Source: JBFAPK01 sp040676675
GTDB lineage: Bacteria > Actinomycetota > Actinomycetes > Mycobacteriales > Micromonosporaceae
DNA length: 64,000 nt
Assembly (NCBI RefSeq): GCF_040676675.1
Contig: NZ_JBFAPK010000012.1
Span: forward strand, 1 to 64,000
Reading direction: 5' to 3'
Below the pieces are notes generated by a model. The model was given only the letters and a program-made list of their open reading frames with translations. It had not been told where the DNA came from and searched no databases. Positions 8,122-15,237 of the stretch are shown piece by piece. Made by a program: the position numbers and the translations under genes. Numbering within the stretch: the first letter of the stretch is position 1; every line of letters starts with the position of its first letter.

Positions 8122-9561
8122 ATGTACGTGGTGCAGCAACTCATCGACGGAGCATGGGGCGCGGACGGGGACGCGGGCGAGCTGGTGGTCTGCGATCCGG
8201 CGGACGGCTCACCGGTCAGCCGGGTGCCGGTGGCCACCCCGGCGGCGGTCGGTACGGCGGTCAAGGCCGCCCGTACCGCCGCGACGAAATGGGGTGCCAC
8301 CCCGGCGGCCGAACGCGCCGCCGCCCTGCGCCGGGCGGCGGACGCGATCGAGGCGAACGCCGACCGGCTCGCCGACGCGGAGGTGGCCGAGATGGGGCGC
8401 CCGATCGGCGGCGCGCGGGGCGGGGTGGCGGCCGGCGTGGCGACCCTGCGGCAGTACGCCGAGCTGGGGCAGATCCATCGCGGTCGGGCGCTGGCCGGCC
8501 AGCCGGAGGCGATCGACCTGATGGCGGTGCAGCCGCGGGGCGTGGTCGCCGTGATCACACCGTGGAACGACCCGGTGGCGGTCTCCTGCGGGCTGCTCGG
8601 CGCGGCCCTGGTGACCGGCAACACCGTGCTCTACAAGCCGAGCGAGCGGGCCCCGGCCACGGGCTTCCTGCTGGCCCGGCTGCTCGACGAGCAGCTGCCG
8701 CCGGGCGTGCTCTCCCTGCTCACCGGGGACGGTACGGTCGGCGCGGCGCTGGCGGAACAGGAGGTCGACGTGGTGGCCCACGTCGGCTCGACCACCACCG
8801 GCCGGGCCATCGCCGCCGCCTGCGCCCGTACCGGCGCGAAGGCGCTGCTGGAGAACGGCGGCAGCGACCCGCTCATCGTGGACGCGGGGGTCGACGCCCA
8901 CTGGGCCGCCGAACAGGCCGCGCTGGGAGCCTTCACCAACTCCGGACAGCTCTGCGTGGCGGTCGAGCGGATCTACGTACACCGGTCGCTGGCCCCGCAG
9001 TTCCTCACCGCGCTGGTCGAGCGCGCGGAGTCGCTGCGGGTCGGGCCGGGGCGCGACCCGCTCGTGGAGATGGGCCCCCTGGTGGACCTGCGGCACCGCG
9101 AGCACGTCGACGCCCAGGTACGGGCGGCGGTGGGCGAGGGCGCGCGGCTGCTCGCCGGCGGCGCGGTGCCCGAGAGCCCGGGCGCGTTCTATCCGCCGAC
9201 GGTCCTGGCGGACTGCACCGACGGGATGGCGGTGATGCGGGAGGAGACGTTCGGCCCGGTGGCGCCCGTGATGGTGGTGGAGTCCTTCGACGAGGCGCTC
9301 TCCCGCGCCTCGTACTCGCCGTACGGGCTGGCCGCCACCGTACTGACCGGGTCGATGTCGAACGCGCAGCGCGCCTGGCGGGAGCTGCCGGTCGGCACCG
9401 TGAAGATCAACGCGGTCTTCGGCGGCGCGCCGGGCGGTGCCGCGCATCCGCGCCGGGGCAGCGGCGAGGGCTTCGGGTACGGTCCCGAGCTGCTCGACGA
9501 GCTGACCGTGACGAAGGTCGTGCACCTCGGAGCGCCCGGGGGCGGCGCCGCCTCCTGGTAG
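8122..9561 (+). CDS. NAD(P)-dependent aldehyde dehydrogenase
   Basis: 479 residues of the aldehyde dehydrogenase superfamily, which oxidises aldehydes to acids. The cofactor motif is VVAVITPWNDPVAV and the nucleotide loop VAHVGSTTTGRAIA. The general-base glutamate is in LLENGGSDP (ENGG rather than the usual ELGG). The catalytic cysteine is in NSGQLCVAVERIYV, and the late motif reads EETFGPVAPVM. All catalytic residues are present. It lies 71 bases from, and divergent to, the phytoene-desaturase-like gene. The substrate cannot be read from sequence. Confidence 0.9.
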   Translation: MYVVQQLIDGAWGADGDAGELVVCDPADGSPVSRVPVATPAAVGTAVKAARTAATKWGATPAAERAAALRRAADAIEANADRLADAEVAEMGRPIGGARGGVAAGVATLRQYAELGQIHRGRALAGQPEAIDLMAVQPRGVVAVITPWNDPVAVSCGLLGAALVTGNTVLYKPSERAPATGFLLARLLDEQLPPGVLSLLTGDGTVGAALAEQEVDVVAHVGSTTTGRAIAAACARTGAKALLENGGSDPLIVDAGVDAHWAAEQAALGAFTNSGQLCVAVERIYVHRSLAPQFLTALVERAESLRVGPGRDPLVEMGPLVDLRHREHVDAQVRAAVGEGARLLAGGAVPESPGAFYPPTVLADCTDGMAVMREETFGPVAPVMVVESFDEALSRASYSPYGLAATVLTGSMSNAQRAWRELPVGTVKINAVFGGAPGGAAHPRRGSGEGFGYGPELLDELTVTKVVHLGAPGGGAASW

Positions 9562-9588
9562 GAGCCGCCGGAGGAGCCCGTACGCGGA

Positions 9589-9624
9589 ACCGGGCCCGGA
9601 CCGTGATCACGGTCCGGGCCCGGT
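9589..9624. terminator. Long perfect palindrome terminator after aldehyde dehydrogenase
   Basis: Perfect 36-bp palindrome with 18-bp arms (9589-9606 and 9607-9624, centre GTGATCAC), 27 bases after the aldehyde dehydrogenase stop and facing the convergent ChaB gene. Confidence 0.7.
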
Positions 9625-9699
9625 CGCCGTTCTCGCCGCCGGCGCCGCGTCGCCGCCGCTACGGCCGCCTCGCGACGGGTGCCAGCCGACGGGTGCCGC

Positions 9700-10119
9700 T
9701 CAGCGGCGTCTGCCCCGGCCGCCCTCGCGGGCCTCGGCGGTCTTCCGGTTGTTCGCCTTCTGGATGGCGCTGACCAGTTCGGCCTTGTTCATCCGGGAAC
9801 GCCCCTTGACGTCGAGCTTCTTCGCGACGCCCAGCAGGTGCTCCTTCGGCGCGTTGGCGTCCACCCCACCCGCGGTGGGGGCGCGCCGCTCCGGGCCACC
9901 GCCGGCCGCCTGCTCGTCGCTGGGGCCCTTGCGCCCCTTCGACTCCCAGTGGTCGCCGACCTTCTCGAACTGGTTCTTCACGGCGGCGAACGCGGTCCGG
10001 TGGGCCCGCTCGCCCTCGCCGTACGTCTCGACCGCCGAGTCGTGCGTCTTCGCCCAGGTCCTCTGGGCCTTGTCCGGCGAGCGGCGCAACGTACTGGGCA
10101 GGACCTCACGTCCCGGCAT
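9700..10119 (-). CDS. ChaB-family protein with Rho N-terminal-type domain
   Basis: 139 residues. The N-terminal half (LPSTLRRSPDKAQRTWAKTHDSA...) is a ChaB-type domain. After a charged linker the C-terminal half (APKEHLLGVAKKLDVKGRSRMNKAELVSAIQKAN) matches the Rho termination factor N-terminal SAP-like domain, a nucleic-acid-binding helix set. The combination is frequent in actinomycetes and usually found with stress genes. ATG 10119 is preceded by GAAGGAGGAAG at ideal spacing. Upstream on the minus strand sits GTTT-N16-GGGAA (10192-10168), a SigB-type promoter, back to back with one for the divergent YihY gene. The molecular role is unknown; osmotic or general stress is inferred. Confidence 0.8.
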   Translation of the reverse strand: MPGREVLPSTLRRSPDKAQRTWAKTHDSAVETYGEGERAHRTAFAAVKNQFEKVGDHWESKGRKGPSDEQAAGGGPERRAPTAGGVDANAPKEHLLGVAKKLDVKGRSRMNKAELVSAIQKANNRKTAEAREGGRGRRR

Positions 10120-10167
10120 GATCTTCCTCCTTCGCGTCGGAAGCGCGCGATGCCTCGTCGGAATGCG

Positions 10168-10192
10168 TTCCCGGCGCCACCACCGAGCAAAC
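10168..10192 (-). promoter_or_regulatory. SigB/SigF-type promoter candidate for the ChaB gene
   Basis: Minus-strand GTTT (10192-10189), 16-base spacer, GGGAA (10172-10168), about 50 bases upstream of the ChaB start. This fits the alternative stress-sigma pattern GTTT-N14/16-GGG(T/A)A. Confidence 0.5.
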
Positions 10193-10223
10193 CCTCCCCT
10201 CCCCTCGCCCCGCCCGGCGCGGG

Positions 10224-10248
10224 GTTTGTCCGGTTCGGCGCGCGGGTA
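10224..10248 (+). promoter_or_regulatory. SigB/SigF-type promoter candidate for yihY
   Basis: GTTT (10224-10227), 16-base spacer, GGGTA (10244-10248), 50 bases upstream of ATG 10298. It is divergent to the similar site for the ChaB gene. Confidence 0.55.
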
Positions 10249-10297
10249 CCGGGCTGCCCAAACGGCACGCCGGTACCCGGTAGCGCAGGGAGTGGGC

Positions 10298-11302
10298 ATG
10301 GCAGCGACGACGAATCCCTCGACTCCGGCCGCGGAGGGCACCGGAACGCCGCCGCGACCACTCGCGGTCCCCCGCCGGCTGCGGCAGCTGAGCTGGTCGA
10401 CCTGGCGCGGGATCCTGGTACGCAGCGTCAAGGGCTTCCTCAACGACAACTGCGCCGACTGGGCCGGGGCGCTCACCTACTACGGCACCCTCGCGCTCTT
10501 CCCGTCGGCGATCGTGATCGTCGCCCTCGTCGGTCTGGTCTCCAACGGCGACCAGACGGTGGACCTGGTCACCGGGCTGGCCCGGGAGGCCGGCGCCGGA
10601 TCGGTGCTGGCCAGCGACGGTTTCATCGACATCGTCAGGGGCGTGGTGGACCAGCGCAGCCCGAGCCGGGTGCTGCTCAGCTTCGGCGTACTCGCCGCGC
10701 TCTGGTCCGCGTCGGGCTACGTCGGGGCGTTCACCCGCGCCTCGAACGCGATCTACGGCGTCGAGGAGGGCCGGCCCTTCTACAAGCTGCGCCCGTTGCA
10801 GCTCGGGCTGACCGCCGTCGCGCTCGTCCTGCTCGCGGTCGTGGCGACGGGGCTGATCCTCAGCGGGCCGGTGGCCGACGCGGTCGGCGACGCACTGCAC
10901 CTCGGGAACGCACCCCGAACGGTCTGGTCGATCGCCAAGTGGCCGGTCCTGGTGGCGATCATCATGCTGCTGCTCTCGCTGCTCTTCTGGATCGCGCCGA
11001 ACGTACGCCAGCCCCGCTTCCGGTGGCTCACCGTCGGCGGCGCGGTCGCACTCGTGGTCTGGGCCCTCGCCACCTTCGGCTTCGGCTTCTACGTCAGCCG
11101 CTTCGCCTCCGCGTCGTACGACCTGACGTACGGCAGCCTGGGCGCCGTCATCGCCTTCCTGGTCTGGCTCTACCTCTCCAACTGCGCCCTCATGCTGGGC
11201 GTGGAAATCAATGCCGAGGTGCAGCGCGGCCGGGCCCTGCAGGGCGGCGCCACGGACGTACGGGAGCCGGTGCTGCGGCCGCGTACCCCGGCCGATTCCT
11301 GA
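10298..11302 (+). CDS. YihY/BrkB-family membrane protein
   Basis: 334 residues with about six membrane helices. It carries the family pattern DNCADWAGALTYYGTLALFPSAIVIVALVG near residue 50, then SASGYVGAFTRASNAIYGVEEGRPFYKLRPLQL, and ends with VIAFLVWLYLSNCALMLGVEINAE, as in the YihY/BrkB family once called ribonuclease BN. Function is unsettled; it is an integral membrane protein often found in stress regulons. ATG 10298 follows GCAGGGAG. The residues before it would be unlike the family. It follows a stress-type promoter and is the first of a run of stress-type genes in the same direction. Confidence 0.85.
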   Translation: MAATTNPSTPAAEGTGTPPRPLAVPRRLRQLSWSTWRGILVRSVKGFLNDNCADWAGALTYYGTLALFPSAIVIVALVGLVSNGDQTVDLVTGLAREAGAGSVLASDGFIDIVRGVVDQRSPSRVLLSFGVLAALWSASGYVGAFTRASNAIYGVEEGRPFYKLRPLQLGLTAVALVLLAVVATGLILSGPVADAVGDALHLGNAPRTVWSIAKWPVLVAIIMLLLSLLFWIAPNVRQPRFRWLTVGGAVALVVWALATFGFGFYVSRFASASYDLTYGSLGAVIAFLVWLYLSNCALMLGVEINAEVQRGRALQGGATDVREPVLRPRTPADS

Positions 11303-11311
11303 CCGGCGCGG

Positions 11312-11335
11312 GTTTACCGCCGCTACCCAGGGGTA
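11312..11335 (+). promoter_or_regulatory. SigB/SigF-type promoter candidate, near-leaderless
   Basis: GTTT (11312-11315), 15-base spacer, GGGTA (11331-11335). The next start codon is ATG 11347, only 11 bases past the -10, so the mRNA would have a leader of a few bases at most. Confidence 0.55.
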
Positions 11336-11346
11336 GCGCAACAGAC

Positions 11347-11757
11347 ATGGAACGGGGCAACAGCAAGCACGGTCCGCGGCTCGACGACGAGATGAGCCGG
11401 GAGACCGCCAGCACCGTAGGCAACACCGCCGGCTCGCGCGCCGAGGAGTGGCGCCAACCCGAGCCGGCCGGCGAGGACCAGCCGGAACCGACGCGGGCGC
11501 CCCAGAACGACACGCGCAGCAGCGCGCCGAAGGGGATGACGCCCGCGGAGGTCGAGCAGCGCAGCCGGCTCGGGCGCTACATCAGCCTCTCCGTTCTCCC
11601 GGCCGACCGCAGCGCGCTGCGCAGCAACGCCGAGGAGAACGAGGCGCCCGACGACATCCTCGCCGCGCTGGACCGGCTGCCACCGGACCGGGAGTACCAG
11701 ACGGTCTCCCAGGTCTGGGCGGCGCTGGGCCACGACAACGAGACGCAGCGGTGGTGA
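11347..11757 (+). CDS. DUF2795-type protein
   Basis: 136 residues, hydrophilic, with a long disordered N-terminus (polar, Glu/Pro/Arg rich). The C-terminal domain (LGRYISLSVLPADRSALRSNAEEN, then DDILAALDRLPPDREYQTVSQVWAAL) fits the DUF2795 family, in which a short helical motif around LPDREY recurs. Function unknown. ATG 11347 has no clear ribosome site, which agrees with the stress-type -10 box only 11 bases upstream and a near-leaderless transcript. It probably continues into the SRPBCC gene 49 bases downstream. Confidence 0.7.
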   Translation: MERGNSKHGPRLDDEMSRETASTVGNTAGSRAEEWRQPEPAGEDQPEPTRAPQNDTRSSAPKGMTPAEVEQRSRLGRYISLSVLPADRSALRSNAEENEAPDDILAALDRLPPDREYQTVSQVWAALGHDNETQRW

Positions 11758-11806
11758 CCGGGCCTCCCCCGGCCGGTCGCGACAGGAGAAGAAGGAGGAA
11801 GACCAG

Positions 11807-12271
11807 ATGAGTGGGGTTATGGAGAGCGTCGACGTCGCCGTCCCGGTACGGGCGGCGTACGACCAGTGGACCCAGTTCGAGGAGTTCCCCCGCTTCATGG
11901 AGGGCGTGCAGGAGGTGCGGCAGCTCTCCGACACCATGACCCACTGGAAGGTGGAGATCGGCGGCGTCACCCGCGAGTTCGACGCCCGGATCACCGAGCA
12001 GCTGCCCGACGAGCGCGTGGCCTGGACGTCGACCGGCGGTACCGAGCAGTCCGGGGTGGTGACCTTCCACCGGCTCGACGACAGCCACACCCGGGTCACG
12101 CTCCAGATGGAGTTCCAGCCGAAGGGCGCGGTCGAGGGCGCGGGCGACAAACTGGGCGTCGTCGACCGGCGCGCCAAGGGGGACCTCAAGCGGTTCAAGG
12201 AGTTCATCGAGGGACGCGGCGGCGCCGAGACCGGCGCCTGGCGTGGCGAGGTCAACCGCCCGCAGCCGTAG
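11807..12271 (+). CDS. SRPBCC (cyclase/dehydrase-type) protein
   Basis: 154 residues with the START/Bet-v1-like fold signature of the actinobacterial cyclase/dehydrase group. It opens with SVDVAVPVRAAYDQWTQFEEFPRFMEGV, followed by VGIxG-type strands (WKVEIGGVTREFDARITEQLPDERVAWTS) and ends with a long helix (LGVVDRRAKGDLKRFKEFIEG). Such proteins bind hydrophobic ligands, but no ligand can be named. A very strong site, AGAAGGAGGAAGACC, precedes ATG 11807. It is likely co-transcribed with the DUF2795 gene and ends at a 12-bp hairpin. Confidence 0.85.
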   Translation: MSGVMESVDVAVPVRAAYDQWTQFEEFPRFMEGVQEVRQLSDTMTHWKVEIGGVTREFDARITEQLPDERVAWTSTGGTEQSGVVTFHRLDDSHTRVTLQMEFQPKGAVEGAGDKLGVVDRRAKGDLKRFKEFIEGRGGAETGAWRGEVNRPQP

Positions 12272-12292
12272 CCTCCCCAGCCGACTCGCACG

Positions 12293-12320
12293 GTGGCCGC
12301 CGGATCGCTCCGGCGGCCAC
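12293..12320. terminator. Hairpin terminator after the SRPBCC gene
   Basis: Perfect 12-bp arms (GTGGCCGCCGGA at 12293-12304 and its complement at 12309-12320) with loop TCGC, 21 bases past the SRPBCC stop. Confidence 0.75.
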
Positions 12321-12347
12321 CGCCGTCCGCGGGTACGGCTCGGCACG

Positions 12348-12419
12348 GTCCGTGCGTGGCGCCCCGGTGCTGTCCGTGCGTGGCGCCCCGGTGCTGTCCG
12401 TGCGCGGCGCCCCGGTGCT
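12348..12419. repeat. Three intergenic 24-bp tandem repeats
   Basis: Three units of 24 bases (12348-12371, 12372-12395, 12396-12419); the first two are identical and the third differs at one base. Each contains GGCGCCCCGGTGCT. The array abuts the GTTT of the next promoter, whose G is the base right after the third unit. Confidence 0.9.
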
Positions 12420-12443
12420 GTTTGCGGGCCCGGCCGGCGGGTA
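12420..12443 (+). promoter_or_regulatory. SigB/SigF-type promoter candidate next to tandem repeats
   Basis: GTTT (12420-12423), 15-base spacer, GGGTA (12439-12443). ATG 12455 lies 12 bases beyond the -10 box, again implying an almost leaderless transcript. Confidence 0.55.
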
Positions 12444-12454
12444 CGGCGATAGGC

Positions 12455-12712
12455 ATGAGCGACGAGAGCAGCAGCATCTGGCGGGACGAGGAACGGATAC
12501 CGCTGCGGGACCTGGAGCGGGCGGTCGGGGTGCCCTCGAACGACGGCCAGCTCGACGACGTGACCGGCAACGACGCGGGCTACGAGTCGGCCTTCGGGCA
12601 CGGCGCCGAGGCCGCCGACGGCAACGCCGGCCCGGAGGGCGGCGGGCGCGAGATGACCGACGACCAGCGGGCGTACCGGCCGTCGACGACGGGACGCAAC
12701 GGACCGCACTGA
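12455..12712 (+). CDS. Small acidic hydrophilic protein
   Basis: 85 residues, very acidic and without hydrophobic segments. It begins MSDESSSIWRDEERIPLRDLE and ends with DDQRAYRPSTTGRNGPH. I do not recognise the family. Support for a real gene comes from codon bias, a stress-type promoter placed just upstream, and a 14-bp hairpin after it. Composition (Gly, Asp, Asn rich) resembles small disordered stress or hydrophilin-like proteins, which is inference only. Confidence 0.6.
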   Translation: MSDESSSIWRDEERIPLRDLERAVGVPSNDGQLDDVTGNDAGYESAFGHGAEAADGNAGPEGGGREMTDDQRAYRPSTTGRNGPH

Positions 12713-12767
12713 CCCGTACGTCCCGTCGCCGGTCCCCCGCACCACCGCGAGCTGAACCGGACGACGC

Positions 12768-12798
12768 CGCGGGCCGGGTACGTCGTACCCGGCCCGCG
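12768..12798. terminator. Bidirectional hairpin between convergent genes
   Basis: 14-bp arms (12768-12781 and 12785-12798, containing GGGCCGGGTAC and its complement) with a 3-base loop, between the small acidic protein gene and the convergent MFS gene. Confidence 0.7.
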
Positions 12799-12812
12799 CC
12801 GCGTCCGCCCGG

Positions 12813-14162
12813 TCAGTCCCGCGCGACCGAGGGCCGGCGGGCGGTGGCGGCGTGCAGGGCGATGAGCAGCAGGGAGAGGATGAGCAGCGCCGGTCCGAGC
12901 GCCCCGACGCCGAAGCGGTCCAGCACGAATCCGATGGTGGTCGGTACCAGCGCGCCGCCGAGACCGGCCGCGCCGATCTGGAGGCCGATGGTCCGGTCGG
13001 CGTGCGCGGTACCGACCCGGTCGGCCGTACCGAGGGTCAGCAGCGGGAAGACCGGCGCCGCCCCGAACCCGATGATCGCCAGTCCGGCGACCGCGAGCCA
13101 GGCGGGCGCGGGTACGGCCACCAGCAGCGCGCCGAACGCCATGCCGACCAGGCTCCAGCGCAGCACCCGGGCCGGGCCGAGGCGCTCGGCGACGATTCCC
13201 TGTACCACCCGGCCGGCGAAGAGGCTCCCCCAGTAGCCGGAGACGCAGACGCCCGCGACCGTGGCGCTCAGCCCCCGCCCGTCGGTGAGCAGCAGGAACG
13301 CCCAGAGTCCGCTCGCCACCTCGATGGCGACGTAGACCGCGAACGCGGCGATGCCAAGCCAGACGGCGGGCAGCCGCAGCGTGTCCCGCACCGGCACCGG
13401 GCCGACCGGGATGGTCGGGGCGGGGACCGGGCCGCCGTGACCGGTCCCCTCGGCCGCCGGCCGGTCCGCCCCGGACGCGCCACCCCGCTGGTCCGCCCCG
13501 GACGCGCCACCCCGCTGGTCCGCCCCGGACGCGCCACCCCGCTGGTCCGCCCCGGACGCGCCGCTCCGCTGGTCCGCCCCGGACGCGCTGCCGCGTCGGT
13601 CGTCCCAGGTCCGGGCGTTCAGGACGAAGGCGAGCGCCAGCAGCAACTGCGCCGCGGAGACGATGCCGTACCCCCACCGCCAGGAGAGTCCGGAGCCGAG
13701 CACGCTGGTCATGATCAATGGGCCGATCGCGACCCCGAGCCCGAAGAAGGCGTGCATCCAGTTCATGTGCCGGGGCCCGAACATGGTGGCGGCGTACGCG
13801 TTGAGTCCCGAGTCGATCGCGCCGGAACCGAGCCCGAGCAGGAGCGCGCAGCCGACGGTCACGGCGAGTACGGGAGACACGGCGTACCCGGCGAGCGCGA
13901 GGCTGGCCAGTCCGGTACTGCCGGCGAGCAGCAGGCCGACGCCCAGCCGCGCGATGCTGAAACCCGCGGCGATGCTCGAGGTCAGATAGCCGGCGGTACC
14001 GGCGGTGAGCAGGAGTCCGACGGCTTCCGTCGGTACCCGGAATTCCGACCGGATCGACGGCCAACCGACGCCGAGCAGGCCGTCGGGCAGGCCGAGGCTG
14101 ACGAAGGCGAGGTAGGCCAGGACGAGCAGGGAGAGGCGGGTGGCCCGCGGGGCGGTCGGCAC
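12813..14162 (-). CDS. MFS transporter with repeat-expanded central loop
   Basis: About 449 residues, twelve hydrophobic segments, major facilitator fold. The first helix reads LSLLVLAYLAFVSLGLPDGLLGVGWPSIR, typical of the FucP/YbjJ-like branch of sugar-type transporters. The cytoplasmic loop between the two six-helix halves holds at least four nine-residue SGADQRGGA-type repeats followed by a Pro/Gly-rich stretch. The substrate is unknown. The start is probably GTG 14162, because the preceding codons read through non-conserved sequence; the ribosome site is weak. The gene diverges from the anchored protein at 14334. Confidence 0.8.
   Translation of the reverse strand: MPTAPRATRLSLLVLAYLAFVSLGLPDGLLGVGWPSIRSEFRVPTEAVGLLLTAGTAGYLTSSIAAGFSIARLGVGLLLAGSTGLASLALAGYAVSPVLAVTVGCALLLGLGSGAIDSGLNAYAATMFGPRHMNWMHAFFGLGVAIGPLIMTSVLGSGLSWRWGYGIVSAAQLLLALAFVLNARTWDDRRGSASGADQRSGASGADQRGGASGADQRGGASGADQRGGASGADRPAAEGTGHGGPVPAPTIPVGPVPVRDTLRLPAVWLGIAAFAVYVAIEVASGLWAFLLLTDGRGLSATVAGVCVSGYWGSLFAGRVVQGIVAERLGPARVLRWSLVGMAFGALLVAVPAPAWLAVAGLAIIGFGAAPVFPLLTLGTADRVGTAHADRTIGLQIGAAGLGGALVPTTIGFVLDRFGVGALGPALLILSLLLIALHAATARRPSVARD
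13463..13597. repeat. 27-bp tandem repeat in the MFS loop
   Basis: Three identical 27-base units (13463-13489, 13490-13516, 13517-13543), a slightly changed fourth (13544-13570) and a degenerate fifth (13571-13597). On the minus strand each encodes nine residues of the GASGADQRG type in the central loop of the transporter. Confidence 0.9.
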
Positions 14163-14333
14163 AACTGTCGATCTTGCCCGACCGGGGCGCGCCGGGCCAG
14201 CCCGGACGGCCGGCGACGGGACCGGGCCGTCCCGGACCGGATGTGCGCCGACGTGAACGCCGCTGATCCAGACTGATGGGGCCGGTCGGCGGAACCGGGC
14301 CAGCATCGGAGAGGCGGGAGGGCTGACGGCGCG

Positions 14334-14387
14334 ATGTCGAGCAACGGCACGATGTCGAGCAACAGCGCGATGCCGAGCAACCGCGCG
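14334..14387. repeat. Three 18-bp repeats spanning the start codon
   Basis: Units 14334-14351, 14352-14369 and 14370-14387, each beginning ATG(T/C)CGAGCAAC. They encode MSSNGT, MSSNSA and MPSNRA, giving three in-frame start codons. Confidence 0.9.
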
Positions 14388-15143
14388 GGCGGCGACGGCC
14401 GCGGTACCCGGACCGGCGGGCGGCACGCGAAGCCGAAACCGCCCCGGCGGCTCCGGTCCGGCCGGCTGGCGCGGGTCGTCCCGATCGTGGCGGTGGTCGT
14501 ACTGCTGCCGCTGGTCAGCGTGACCTGGCTGGCCGGACGGCCCGGTGAGGCCGGGAGCGGGTCGCGACCCGTACCGGACGACGAGCCGGCGGCCGAGGCG
14601 CCGGCGGTACCGGAATCGGCCGGGACGGACGCGACCGTGGCCGCGTCGGCGACGCCGGTGGCGGCGCCGGGCGGGCCCGCCGGTGCGCCCGTCCCGGGAC
14701 CGAACCCCGGCGCGGTCCAACCGGGCGGTCAACCAGGCGGACAGCCCGGCGCGCAGCCCGGTCGGGCGACGGCTACCCGCGCCGCGCCGGCCACCACCAA
14801 GCCGCCCGCCGCACCCGCCCCGCAGCTGCGCCTGACCCCCCGGGTGGACTGCCCGGACTGGGGCGTACACCTGCAGGGCTCGGTCGCCAACGCCGGCGGG
14901 AGGGCCATCGACCGGGTGCAGGTCTACCACGGCGCCGTCGGCTCGACGCCCGCCGACACCTTCTGGCTCAGCCCCGGCGGCGGCTCCGGCAGCTTCACCG
15001 ATTCGGCGATCGAAACCTGGGTACCGAACTACAGCGGCGACCCGTTCCGCGACGGCGACCGGGTCTCCTGGCGGGTGACCGCCTACCTCGCGGGCGGCGC
15101 CACCGTCTCGGCGGAGGGGACGTCGTACCGGGGCAGCTGCTGA
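14334..15143 (+). CDS. Membrane-anchored extracellular protein, unknown family
   Basis: 269 residues. A basic N-terminus (HAKPKPPRRLRSGRLARVV) leads into one membrane helix (PIVAVVVLLPLVSVTWLAG, about residues 50-68). A 90-residue Pro/Ala/Gly linker containing GGQPGGQPGAQPG follows, then an extracytoplasmic domain with two cysteines (RVDCPDWGVHLQG and the terminal YRGSC) that could pair. I do not recognise the domain. The first 18 codons are three six-codon repeats, each beginning with ATG (14334, 14352, 14370), so any of the three could be the start. The upstream GGGAGGG favours the first. Confidence 0.65.
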   Translation: MSSNGTMSSNSAMPSNRAGGDGRGTRTGGRHAKPKPPRRLRSGRLARVVPIVAVVVLLPLVSVTWLAGRPGEAGSGSRPVPDDEPAAEAPAVPESAGTDATVAASATPVAAPGGPAGAPVPGPNPGAVQPGGQPGGQPGAQPGRATATRAAPATTKPPAAPAPQLRLTPRVDCPDWGVHLQGSVANAGGRAIDRVQVYHGAVGSTPADTFWLSPGGGSGSFTDSAIETWVPNYSGDPFRDGDRVSWRVTAYLAGGATVSAEGTSYRGSC

Positions 15144-15179
15144 CCGGCCCGCCGGCACCGTCCCCGATGGGTGTTCGGG

Positions 15180-15194
15180 ACTGTTCCGAACAGT
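15180..15194. promoter_or_regulatory. Perfect palindrome upstream of the SARP gene
   Basis: ACTGTTC-C-GAACAGT, 7-bp arms around one base, 44 bases before ATG 15238. It overlaps a second inverted repeat, TGTTCGG-N7-CCGAACA. The compact symmetry looks like a dimeric operator more than a terminator, although it also lies 36 bases past the preceding gene. Confidence 0.5.
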
Positions 15195-15237
15195 ACGAGC
15201 AGGGGTTTCGCGGCCCTGGCGATGCCATCCTGACCGC

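Noticed and set aside
12348..12419. CRISPR-like repeats
   Set aside because: The units are contiguous with no spacers; it is a tandem repeat.
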